Positions 8,899-16,618 of a stretch of 64,000 nucleotides of DNA are shown in pieces. The stretch's first letter is position 1. Every line of letters begins with the position of its first letter. The translations under genes and the position numbers were made by a program. Source of the stretch: UBA6224 sp963730375 (GTDB taxonomy: Bacteria > Patescibacteriota > Saccharimonadia > Saccharimonadales > UBA4665); assembly GCA_963730375.1 (NCBI GenBank), contig CAVSRJ010000004.1, forward strand, positions 62,001 through 126,000, given 5' to 3'. The notes below the pieces were generated by a model. The model worked only from the letters and a program-made list of their open reading frames with translations. It was not told the DNA's origin and did not search any database.

Positions 8899-10076
8899 TA
8901 TGATGCTCCTTCTGGAATTGGGTCGAAGACATACGTGCCATCGGTTGCCTTGTGTATGCTGGCGTAATTTTCTGGGACATAGTTTTCATCGACCGTGATG
9001 TTGACTTTTGTATTCTTGGTATCGAGCTTGATACCGATACCCTCCTTGGCGAGGGCGTCGCCGCCGTAGTTCTTAAACATGTTGGTCTTGTCGAAGTCAG
9101 GGGCGCCACCTTCGACTTTGACGTGCACTGACTTCAGTGCTTCTACGCCGCCCTTTTTCAGGGCTTCGCCAGCGATGTAGTCGAGGAATTGTGGAAGTGT
9201 CTGCTTTTCCCAGGCGGCTTTGCTTCCCTCTTTGGCTGTTGCTTCGAGCACGGCGTTTTCGGCGATGACTTGCCCCATGGTCTCTGCCTTGGTCGTCATA
9301 TCCGGGGTGAACTTCTTGGCAATGTCGTCACATGGGACGCCAGCAAGCTTAAATGGCAAACACGCGATTCTAAACGCGGCAGAGGAGCCCTGGATACCTC
9401 CGTCGAGAGCTGCGGTAAGTGTTCCATCGAAACGGTTGGGGTTTTGTTGTGGCATGGTAGCAATGGTGCTCATGTTGGCTGTGTTTAGCGTCACGACAGA
9501 TTCGCCAAACTTGGCATTCGGGTCAGTGGGGGCTTCGTGCTGGACACTGACTGGATCGCCCTTGCTGTCATCATTACAGGTCACTACAGCGACAACGGTT
9601 TTGCCGGCATTTGGATCCTTCTTCTTCGTGGCGTCATCCGGCTTGTTATAAAAGGAGAAGTCCGAATATAACCCGTCGGGCGAGAAGGTTTTTGACCCGA
9701 CTTTGATTTCTGTTTTTACTCGTACTTTCGTGTCCTCTGATACGTGCCACATGTTGAGCGATGCACAGGTCAGCTCGAGTTTTTGGCCGAGGGCAAATTC
9801 TGCATTGATCTCTGAATTGCTGCCATCGACCGATTGTTCGGTGCCAATGTTTTGAAGGGCATAAGCTATGCCGCTTGCGTGTGCAAATGGTCCCGCGCCT
9901 ATATAAGCGACGCCACCTAGTGCAGCGGCAGCGAGTGTGCCAGCCACCCACCTATCGGCACGGCCGCGCTCATCGCGCTGCAAGGCCTCGTAACGTGCTG
10001 GTTCTACCGTTTCATTTTGAGCGATGTCTGTTTGAGGTGCCAGGCTGTTTGCCTGAGCTGTTTCGGCTGCTGCCAT
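8898..10076 (-). CDS. First gene of the envelope operon, single-pass membrane protein
   Basis: 392 residues: short cytoplasmic N-terminus, membrane segment about 43-66, then an extracytoplasmic domain of about 325 residues with five cysteines (ELTCAS, VVTCND, FRIACLP, GVPCDD), several likely disulfide-bonded. No known family recognised. The start is supported by CGGAGG 8 bases upstream. It heads the five-gene operon running to 1275, and the 400-base upstream region full of inverted repeats is the likely control region. Confidence 0.78.
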   Translation of the reverse strand: MAAAETAQANSLAPQTDIAQNETVEPARYEALQRDERGRADRWVAGTLAAAALGGVAYIGAGPFAHASGIAYALQNIGTEQSVDGSNSEINAEFALGQKLELTCASLNMWHVSEDTKVRVKTEIKVGSKTFSPDGLYSDFSFYNKPDDATKKKDPNAGKTVVAVVTCNDDSKGDPVSVQHEAPTDPNAKFGESVVTLNTANMSTIATMPQQNPNRFDGTLTAALDGGIQGSSAAFRIACLPFKLAGVPCDDIAKKFTPDMTTKAETMGQVIAENAVLEATAKEGSKAAWEKQTLPQFLDYIAGEALKKGGVEALKSVHVKVEGGAPDFDKTNMFKNYGGDALAKEGIGIKLDTKNTKVNITVDENYVPENYASIHKATDGTYVFDPIPEGAS

Positions 10077-10416
10077 AATTCAATCCTCCGATTGTCATTT
10101 TCTGTTTCGTTCACCTGGAACGTAACCCTCATACGACAAATGCACACGTGGACACACGTCGACACATGATGCTCATGTCGTCTATGCAACCGCGTGTTGT
10201 GGAGTCACAGCACTGTAGTTGCATAACCAGCGGGGCACAAGACCTACCCAATTGTGCGCACAGGTTATGCAACTCTCTCGAGACCGTATAGTACGGTCGA
10301 GAAACTTAGCGCTCACTATGGCATATGGAATATGAAGTGTCAACGAATAGTTAACGATTTGACAAAATTACAACAAATATCATGAATTTCTAGGCTCCAC
10401 ACTTCGCTACATTGAA
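10077..10416. promoter_or_regulatory. Gene-free region with several inverted repeats upstream of the envelope operon
   Basis: No gene seen. It holds a 12-base inverted pair, AGTTGCATAACC (10217-10228) and GGTTATGCAACT (10263-10274), with a third partial copy TATGCAAC at 10183-10190; a palindrome GACCGTA-TAG-TACGGTC (10282-10298); an imperfect palindrome around 10160-10180; and CACACTTC/GAAGTGTG arms near 10398-10420. Repeated half-sites suggest binding sites for a dimeric regulator controlling the operon that starts at 10076. Confidence 0.45.
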
Positions 10417-10418
10417 GT

Positions 10419-10485
10419 GTGTGATGCCGGCGACGGGTGGTGGTGGGAAGTTCCCCCAGAACCCGTCGCCGGCCGCTCATCACAC
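10419..10485 (-). terminator. Long GC-rich hairpin at the end of the 10480-11178 gene
   Basis: Arms GCCGGCGACGGGT (10426-10438) and its complement (10461-10473), continued after a 5-base bulge by GTGTGAT/ATCACAC. The stop codon of the gene lies inside the right arm. No U-tract follows, so this may be an mRNA-protecting 3' structure rather than a classical terminator. Confidence 0.55.
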
Positions 10486-11178
10486 CCCCGCGCGGGCGCT
10501 GCTCTGCTCCTCCTGCGGCGCCCATGGGTTGGTCTCGTCATCGCCGGGTGTCTGCTGGCTCGACCAGTTCGGACGCGTCGTGCTGACCCTGGGCTCGGGA
10601 CCGCTCAGGACCGTCTCCTCATGTGCACGACGGGGTACGGGGTCGAAGCGGTGGTCCGTGTCGGGAACCTCGTACGAGTCGGTGACGGACGGGTCGGTGA
10701 TCTTGCCATCGACGTACTCCTTCTTGGGTCGCCTGTTGTAGAGGCTCTTGCCCATGTTGAGGCGGTGAAGCCCGAAGACGATCAGGCCGACGAGGATCCA
10801 GGCCAGTACCCGCGCTCCGATGAGGAGGTACGAGTCGAGCAGACGCTGCTGGAACGCGTACCAGACGACGGGCATGGTGGCGGCGATGGCGACGACCAGG
10901 AGGTAGCCACCGATGGCGATCTTGCCGGTCTTGTTGCGGTCCCGGTCGAGCGACCAGTGCAACGCCTTCCAGCAGGCGTAGCCCAGGACGATCAGCATGG
11001 TGACCGTCAGGACGGCGCTGGTCTGCTCACCGTGGTTGCTGACGAGCTCCGGCAGCAGCACGACGGTGAAGGTGGATCCCAGGATGCCCAGGGCGAAGCC
11101 CAGCCCGACAGCGACCTGACGGAAGGTGAGCTTCTTCCCGTGCGGGAGGAACTGGATGTTGGGTCGTGACGGTCGCAT
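10480..11178 (-). CDS. GC-rich polytopic membrane protein, unrecognised
   Basis: 232 residues with four hydrophobic segments (about 20-42, 53-72, 86-107, 117-138) and a hydrophilic, Pro/Asp/Glu/Arg-rich cytoplasmic tail of about 90 residues. ATG at 11178 is chosen over upstream in-frame codons because AAAGGA lies just before it and the upstream translation looks non-coding. Composition differs from its neighbours: 39 of 60 bases in 10981-11040 are G or C, and codons end mostly in C or G. First of three such genes up to 12746. Transfer, perhaps from an actinobacterial host or its phage, is possible but unproven. Confidence 0.72.
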   Translation of the reverse strand: MRPSRPNIQFLPHGKKLTFRQVAVGLGFALGILGSTFTVVLLPELVSNHGEQTSAVLTVTMLIVLGYACWKALHWSLDRDRNKTGKIAIGGYLLVVAIAATMPVVWYAFQQRLLDSYLLIGARVLAWILVGLIVFGLHRLNMGKSLYNRRPKKEYVDGKITDPSVTDSYEVPDTDHRFDPVPRRAHEETVLSGPEPRVSTTRPNWSSQQTPGDDETNPWAPQEEQSSARAGV

Positions 11179-11462
11179 GGTGAGTCCTTTCGCTGCGACG
11201 TGGTGGTGCTGTTGATGAGCGATCATGCCCAGCGGGCCGATCAACTCAAACACCGGATGGTGGAGAATCGTGCCGGCGGCACAATGCATGTTGTTATAGC
11301 ACAGCAGACCAGTGGGATAAAGGCGAACTGTCCTTGCCCGAAGTTGGCAACAATTTGATAAAACAACCATGCAAAATGTTGCTAATTATGCAAATAAGTT
11401 TAGAATAGGCTGCATTCCGTCCATGAGCAAAAAAGCTCTCGATCGAACGAGGTGGTTAATAG

Positions 11463-11996
11463 ATGACTGCAGCGACTTGGTCGTATCCGATGAACATCAT
11501 CGGTCGCCCGGGCTTCTTCGGAACACTGCGTGCGTTGTGGGGGTCGTTCTCCTCCAAGCGCCGTGACGCAGCCAAGGTGGGAATTGGCTTCGTGGCCAGT
11601 CTCCTGCTCTGGCTCGATGACAGCACGGTCGTGCTGATCGCGGACAACTTCGCGATCTCAGGGCTGACCGTGGTGATCATCATCGGATTCACGCGGATCT
11701 TCCACCAGGCGATGGTCAACCGCTACATGCACGCCCCCGAGGCGCGCAAGGTCGGCTGGCTGAAGTGCGCCTGGAGGTTCGTGACGAATCCTCGGGAACT
11801 GCTGTTCGGCAAGCTGTGGCAGCTGTTCGTAGCTGGCAGCCTGACCGTGTCAGCAGCGACCGACGCCATCCTGGTGGCTGACGATGCGGTGCTGAACTTC
11901 GTCGACAACGGCGCCGAGATCCCGGCAACCATGTCAGTACTGCTGTTCGGCTCTCTGCTGTTCGGCAAGCTGTCGAAGTACCGGTGGGAGGTGTAG
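11463..11996 (+). CDS. GC-rich membrane protein, unrecognised
   Basis: 177 residues with hydrophobic segments near 40-75, 120-140 and 155-170. GAGGTGG precedes the ATG by 7 bases. Phe is encoded almost only by TTC and Ile mainly by ATC, unlike the surrounding genes. It is transcribed opposite to both GC-rich neighbours, stands alone and is followed by a strong hairpin. No family recognised. Confidence 0.7.
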   Translation: MTAATWSYPMNIIGRPGFFGTLRALWGSFSSKRRDAAKVGIGFVASLLLWLDDSTVVLIADNFAISGLTVVIIIGFTRIFHQAMVNRYMHAPEARKVGWLKCAWRFVTNPRELLFGKLWQLFVAGSLTVSAATDAILVADDAVLNFVDNGAEIPATMSVLLFGSLLFGKLSKYRWEV

Positions 11997-12013
11997 CCCA
12001 TGCAAGACGGACA

Positions 12014-12072
12014 GGCCCGAGGGGGTCCCGAGTAGTGCGCTGCGGCGTACGCAACGGGACCCCCGAAGGGCC
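12014..12072 (+). terminator. Long GC-rich hairpin after the 11463-11996 gene
   Basis: GGCCC and GGGGGTCCCG (12014-12030) pair with CGGGACCCCC and GGGCC (12055-12072); a smaller TGCG/CGCA stem can form in the loop. No clear U-tract. Confidence 0.55.
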
Positions 12073-12193
12073 GGCCGCGAGGTAGCTAGATGATGTGAGG
12101 TATGCGTGTCGCATACATATAACTCTTCCCATCTACAAACATTACCCGCGGCTTTTTTCGTGCCAAAAATAATAATCGAAAGTGGTAGGTCGG

Positions 12194-12251
12194 GCTGCTC
12201 TGGCTGGGGTTCTCTCGATCGCGAGATCGGAGTCGCCCCAGCCAGAGCAGC
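12194..12251 (-). terminator. 16-bp perfect hairpin after the 12282-12746 gene
   Basis: GCTGCTCTGGCTGGGG (12194-12209) is exactly complementary to 12236-12251. The 26-base loop contains its own palindrome TCTCG-ATCG-CGAGA (12213-12226). It follows the stop of the minus-strand gene by about 30 bases, matching the hairpins behind the two other GC-rich genes. Confidence 0.6.
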
Positions 12252-12281
12252 GAATGTACATTTTGGGTTGCCGTCGAGGGC

Positions 12282-12746
12282 TCAGCTGAAGATGCTGTTC
12301 ACGTTCTCCACGACCGACACGCCGAGCGAGCTACCTGCCAGCAGGGCTGCCATCAGGAAGATCACCACGAGGGCGATCTTGTCCGCGAACGACCGCTTCT
12401 TGTTGGGCGTGTCCGACTTGCGCTTACGCCCACGCAGGTAGAAGAAGCTGGCTCCGGCCATGATGACGACCACGATGGCCCAGTACACGCCGTTGCCGGC
12501 GATGTTCTGCTCGGCCGCGGCGCCGGTCAGCTTGTTCGGCACCCAGGATGCGATGTCCCGCACCAGTGCGGACCACGAGACCAGGATGCCCGCCAGGATG
12601 GCGGCGACGTAGTCGAGAAGGACCCGGTTGTGGTCGGAGAACATGTAGAAGAACAGCATGATCACCAGCAGGATGACAGCCGTCGAGGTCCGAAGCGGGC
12701 CCGTCTGGACGTCAACCGACAGCATGGAAGAAATGTACGTGTGCAT
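12282..12746 (-). CDS. GC-rich four-helix membrane protein, unrecognised
   Basis: 154 residues with hydrophobic segments about 22-38, 45-63, 87-103 and 125-140, and a basic loop (RGRKRKSDTPNKKR) between the third and fourth. A GAGGGG ribosome-binding site precedes the ATG. Codon use and composition match the genes at 10480 and 11463. Size and topology recall small membrane components of secretion systems, but no signature supports that. The 230 bases upstream (12747-12976) hold nothing recognised. Confidence 0.7.
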   Translation of the reverse strand: MHTYISSMLSVDVQTGPLRTSTAVILLVIMLFFYMFSDHNRVLLDYVAAILAGILVSWSALVRDIASWVPNKLTGAAAEQNIAGNGVYWAIVVVIMAGASFFYLRGRKRKSDTPNKKRSFADKIALVVIFLMAALLAGSSLGVSVVENVNSIFS

Positions 12747-12976
12747 GAGATCACCCCTCTCAATAGGTTACAGGGATCTAGCACTAGGCAATATAACCAT
12801 AGAATGTATACAAAATCAATTTAGTTATATGACCTGCTTATGAATACATTTGTAGTACAATTTTCCAATGCCGAAAACCAATTTTCGTATCTGTAAGGAC
12901 GTGATATCAGGCAAATGAGATAGAATATACCGAGGTTATGGCAGTCTGTTGGAAAAGCACGCTCAGACCGTTCGTA

Positions 12977-15346
12977 CTATGATTTGGCTGGTATGTCAGC
13001 AACATCCAATGTGATTTTGTCACCAGGTTTGGCCTCTTGGCGGAGGATTTTTTGAGCGACAGTATCCTCGACAGCGCGCTGCAGAGCGCGGCGCATTGGG
13101 CGGGCACCCAGACGTGGGTCGTTGCCGACTGAGACGATTTTGTCGATAGCAGCGTCAGTTAATTCGACACTGATTTGTTGCTGCTGCAGTGTCTTGTTGA
13201 CGCCGCCTAGCATGAGCCTGACAACCTGGGTCAGCTCTTCTGGCTTCAGTGGACGGAACAGCACAATTTCGTCAAAACGGTTGAGCAGCTCAGGTTTGAA
13301 CTGGCCGCTGTTGATAAGCTGGTCGGTAAATTGCTGCTCAAATGCTTCCAGTTCTTCACCGGCTTCAATATGTTTGCGAATTTCATCTGCGCCTGCGTTG
13401 CTGGTACATATGACGATGGCATCTTTGAACGACGCTGCTCGACCCGTACTGTCAGTCAGTTGTCCCTCGTCCAGCATCTGCAACAGCAAGTTCAAAATGT
13501 TTGGGTGAGCCTTTTCAATCTCGTCTAGCAGTACGACGCTGAATGGTTTTTCGCGGACCTTTAGGATGAGACTGCTTGTCTCATTTTGTCCGCCACTGAG
13601 CAGTCGCGATACATCGCTTTCCTGTTGGTATTCACTCATGTCTAGTCGAATCATATTTGTCTCGTCGCTGAAATATGTTGCCGCTATTGCTTTACATAAT
13701 TCGGTCTTTCCAACGCCGGTCGGGCCCAGGAACAAGAAACTGCCGATAGGTCGGTTGGGACTAGAGACGCCGGCACGTGAGCGGCGCAGTGCGTTGGCAA
13801 CCACGGTGACAGCGCGGCTTTGGTTGATCATGCGTTGATGGATGGCGTCCTCCAGATTCAGGAGCTGGTCGGCCTCGACCGGCGCGGCGGTGCTCGCTTT
13901 TACCCCCGTAGTTTGCTCAATGGCGGCCTGGATGGAGGCCGCCGATACGACACTCTGATTGGCGTGGGTGAGCGCTTGTTCGAGCAGCCGAATGGCTTTG
14001 CCCGGATACGCGCTGTCTTGATCGTAACGGCCACTGAGCCTGAAGGCTTCTTTCAGGGCGTCGTAGGTTATGAGGACTTTGTGCCTGACCTCAAACTGTG
14101 TGGCTGCATCCTCGACGGCTTGCATGATACTGGTCTGATCAGGCTCATTTATGACGACAGGCGTAAGCAGACCGGCGAATGTGGGATTGTCCGATTTGAG
14201 TTTCTGATAGTCACGCGGATTCATGGCAAATACACACTGCACAGAGCGAGATTGTAAGACGGGCAGTAAGATTTGGGTAACGTTAACGGCACCTGGTCCG
14301 GTTGTGAAAAATAGCTGCGCGTCATCGAAAAACAGAATAATATTGCCAGCATGTGACGCTTCACTCATCAGCACATTAACCAAGTGTTCTAAATCTCCGG
14401 GTCGTTGTGCGGCCGAAATTATGGGGCTAGGGCTGAGTCCAATCAGTTGACGGTGCTCAATGCGCCGATCTTTGCTTTCCGCCAACAGACTCTGCGCCAA
14501 TGCATAAATGTGTTTAGTCTTACCAACGCCGCTTTCACCAACCAGCGCGATACCTGACGCGCCTTGGCTAAAGGCACTCTTGATACCGGTAACGCCCGGG
14601 CTATCGAGTAGCGAACCGTAGTGCGCGCCATGCTGCTGTATGCTCATGCTGATGTTATGGCCAAACCGATTCAGTTGCGGCGTAAAACCGGTCGCCCAGT
14701 CACGTCCTATACCGCCGAAGTGCGTTTTGTCCTGGCGCATGGTGGCGAGATCGCGACCAAGCCAGCCATTGACCGCTAGGACGTCCGCCTCGGTGATTTT
14801 TAGCTGAGTGAGTGCCTGCATTACTCCCGCGTTCGTCAGAATCAATGCGCCTGCAATATGGCCGGGTTCGATAGCTTTGCACTGCGCATCGTTAGCTAGC
14901 TGTGCTGCCTTGTCCCAGACGAACAGTAAATCACTGGGATTTTCGCTCAGTCCCTGCTCTATGCTGGAGGCAGGCACCATCAAATGGTTGCTGAAAAACA
15001 AGAGCTGCCAATGCTTGGCAAGCTGTTGCCACACCAGCTTAGGATTTTGGTCGCGGCCGGGTTTGAGACGTTGTAATACGTCACGGTGCAGACGCTCGTT
15101 GAGTTCACTGCCAATAGGATCGAGGATGGACAGGTCCAGTTTCCACCAGGTGGCTATCATCCACAAAAACGCTGCCGGTGCGAATAACGCGTAGGCGAAC
15201 TGCTCATGATCGAGGGTGAGGACAATGGCGAGGGCAACGAATGCGACGGCGGCAGCGCCGCATAGTAGTGCGCCCGTCTTGCCAATGCGCTTGCCCAGCC
15301 GCGCCTTTTTGGCACGGACGGAGTGCAGATCGAGTTCGGCTGCCAT
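12977..15346 (-). CDS. Membrane-anchored Clp/Hsp100 AAA+ ATPase
   Basis: 789 residues. Two membrane segments near 28-70, a Clp_N-like helical region (about 120-220), then two AAA+ modules. D1 has Walker A GESGVGKT but Walker B reads ILFFDDAQ, with Asp where the catalytic Glu is usual, so D1 may bind ATP without normal turnover. D2 has GPTGVGKT and VVLLDEIEKAH, intact. The C-terminus is ClpB/ClpC-like (D2-small). The start at 15346 is chosen because it shares a base with the stop of the upstream gene. The N-terminal anchor would place unfoldase activity at the membrane. Confidence 0.9.
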   Translation of the reverse strand: MAAELDLHSVRAKKARLGKRIGKTGALLCGAAAVAFVALAIVLTLDHEQFAYALFAPAAFLWMIATWWKLDLSILDPIGSELNERLHRDVLQRLKPGRDQNPKLVWQQLAKHWQLLFFSNHLMVPASSIEQGLSENPSDLLFVWDKAAQLANDAQCKAIEPGHIAGALILTNAGVMQALTQLKITEADVLAVNGWLGRDLATMRQDKTHFGGIGRDWATGFTPQLNRFGHNISMSIQQHGAHYGSLLDSPGVTGIKSAFSQGASGIALVGESGVGKTKHIYALAQSLLAESKDRRIEHRQLIGLSPSPIISAAQRPGDLEHLVNVLMSEASHAGNIILFFDDAQLFFTTGPGAVNVTQILLPVLQSRSVQCVFAMNPRDYQKLKSDNPTFAGLLTPVVINEPDQTSIMQAVEDAATQFEVRHKVLITYDALKEAFRLSGRYDQDSAYPGKAIRLLEQALTHANQSVVSAASIQAAIEQTTGVKASTAAPVEADQLLNLEDAIHQRMINQSRAVTVVANALRRSRAGVSSPNRPIGSFLFLGPTGVGKTELCKAIAATYFSDETNMIRLDMSEYQQESDVSRLLSGGQNETSSLILKVREKPFSVVLLDEIEKAHPNILNLLLQMLDEGQLTDSTGRAASFKDAIVICTSNAGADEIRKHIEAGEELEAFEQQFTDQLINSGQFKPELLNRFDEIVLFRPLKPEELTQVVRLMLGGVNKTLQQQQISVELTDAAIDKIVSVGNDPRLGARPMRRALQRAVEDTVAQKILRQEAKPGDKITLDVADIPAKS

Positions 15347-15708
15347 TACAGCATGAATCCTTTTATCAAAGAAGCAATAATCGCCAAAGGTACGAGCGGC
15401 CACAGCAATACTTGGAGCAGTCCAACAACCAACGTGAGGATGGCGATGACGGCAACTGCTAGTAGCACACTAATCCGTACGACAAACCCAACGCAACGAC
15501 TGACAAAATTATCAACCATGGCACGCAGATGCGCGTCCAGGCCAGACCCGGGGTATGTCATGATGCGCCGCCATGGCGCAAACAATGTTCTTAGTAGTGT
15601 CGCTACAGAGAAATCCTGGCCTACTGCCAGCATGCGCTGTTCGGCACGTTTGAATACGAGTTGCCAACCCTGGCCATACCACCAGCGAAAGAGCTCGAGT
15701 ATCATCAT
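15346..15708 (-). CDS. Small membrane protein coupled to the Clp ATPase
   Basis: 120 residues with an amphipathic N-terminus (MMILELFRWWYGQGW) and two hydrophobic segments near 70-110. The TAA stop shares its last A with the ATG of the Clp gene, so the products are probably made in fixed ratio and may form a complex. The start at 15708 is set by an extended -10 box (TGC TACAAT, reading 15724 to 15716) ending 7 bases upstream. Family not recognised. Confidence 0.75.
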   Translation of the reverse strand: MMILELFRWWYGQGWQLVFKRAEQRMLAVGQDFSVATLLRTLFAPWRRIMTYPGSGLDAHLRAMVDNFVSRCVGFVVRISVLLAVAVIAILTLVVGLLQVLLWPLVPLAIIASLIKGFML

Positions 15709-15715
15709 AAGCGTT

Positions 15716-15724
15716 ATTGTAGCA
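15716..15724 (-). promoter_or_regulatory. Extended -10 promoter of the Clp operon, near-leaderless
   Basis: TGC TACAAT on the minus strand, 7 bases before the ATG at 15708. No ribosome-binding site. Confidence 0.6.
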
Positions 15725-15776
15725 TTAAATACCACCTGAGTTGACTTTTGCCTGACTAGGGTATGTACTCAGACGT

Positions 15777-16052
15777 ATGATTTTTGATCATAATGAACAA
15801 TTTGAACGCGAGCCAGATGCTGTTGACAGAATGATGCTGGCCGCGCCCGGCGCGGTTGCGTACTGGGGTTCTGAAACCTGGGATAGGCATCTCAGGCCAA
15901 TTGCTGAGCAGGCGCTGGCAGATGCTCCTTCGGCGGAAACTGAGCTAGGATGCGTACGCTCGTCAGTGTGTGTCGAGCTAGTAGAACTCCAGCTAGCTGG
16001 CGCACATGCTGGGCGGCTTGCTGCATGGTGGGCTGCCCACGACAAGGGTTAG
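15777..16052 (+). CDS. Small hypothetical protein
   Basis: 91 residues, acidic N-terminus and Ala-rich C-terminus, no membrane segment or motif recognised. A -10-like TGTACT lies 7 bases before the ATG, matching the local leaderless style. It may be a real small gene or a chance frame. Confidence 0.4.
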   Translation: MIFDHNEQFEREPDAVDRMMLAAPGAVAYWGSETWDRHLRPIAEQALADAPSAETELGCVRSSVCVELVELQLAGAHAGRLAAWWAAHDKG

Positions 16053-16069
16053 CGGCCAGCGGCATGATT

Positions 16070-16341
16070 GGGAGAGGTATATCGTGTGGCTGCGCCACAC
16101 TTACTGCAGAGAGGGATTCGAGTTCTCCGCGAGCGCAAATTGCGCTGATAATCCACCCCGCGCACAAGAGAGGTATAGCGGCCTTCGGCCTTTTCCGCTG
16201 CGATTATCTTGAGAGAGGGATATCGCGTGGCTTCGCCACACTCCTACCTGCGGTGCTCGTCGATAACGTGCGAGCACGATATCGAGCTGCGCTCCTCCTT
16301 CGCCGAACCATTCGGCAAAGCCGAATGGGTTCGTATCCCTC
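16070..16341. repeat. Field of tRNA-Ser-end-like repeats and hairpins
   Basis: Fragments like the T-arm/acceptor end of the adjacent tRNA-Ser recur at 16070-16080, 16110-16120, 16168-16175 and 16211-16220 (GAGAGGGAT or GAGAGGTAT types). Three are followed by ATCG/AGCG and a short hairpin with TGC or TTC loop (16084-16100, 16180-16190, 16227-16239). An inverted T-arm copy GGGTTCGTATCCCTC lies at 16327-16341. The element around 16176-16198 (TAGCG, hairpin, TTTTCCGC) is also found in the tRNA-Asn units at 43525 and 44742. No gene is seen between 16053 and 16384. Confidence 0.6.
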
Positions 16342-16351
16342 GAACGCAGTC

Positions 16352-16384
16352 AAACAAAAAACCCGCATGGGCAGGCATTTTGTT
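16352..16384 (-). terminator. Terminator of tRNA-Ser
   Basis: Directly after the encoded CCA, the minus strand has a hairpin (CCTGC and GCGGG core flanked by AAACAAAA/TTTTGTTT) with a run of six T. Confidence 0.6.
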
Positions 16385-16472
16385 TGGCGGAGGGAGAGGG
16401 ATTCGAACCCTCGAGGGCTTGCACCCAACACGCTTTCCAAGCGTGCGCCATAGGCCACTAGGCGACCCCTCC
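16385..16472 (-). tRNA. tRNA-Ser (GGA)
   Basis: Acceptor GGAGGGG pairs with TCCCTCC (last pair G-T), the anticodon loop CTTGGAAAG gives GGA, a long variable arm typical of class II tRNAs is present, the T-arm is GAGGG TTCGAAT CCCTC, then discriminator G and an encoded CCA. It decodes UCC/UCU. The downstream side carries degenerate copies of its own 3' end. Confidence 0.95.
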
Positions 16473-16618
16473 TCCTAACTCGTAAACAGTAGCTCAGCTC
16501 TCTGTATTACAAATTTGGCGTTTGCACATGACTGGCAACACAGCGCGATTATACCTAAAAAATTACTACAATAACACCTTGCCCTGTCGTTGCATAAAAG
16601 GCTAAACTATTAACAGAT

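Noticed and set aside
10359..10387. TTGACA at 10359-10364 as a plus-strand promoter
   Set aside because: No acceptable -10 hexamer at 16-18 bases and no plus-strand gene follows.
10417..11169. 250-codon open frame opposite the GC-rich gene at 10480
   Set aside because: Long because GC-rich DNA has few stops; composition is Asp/Arg/Gly-rich and shadow-like, while the minus frame has clear membrane segments and a ribosome-binding site.
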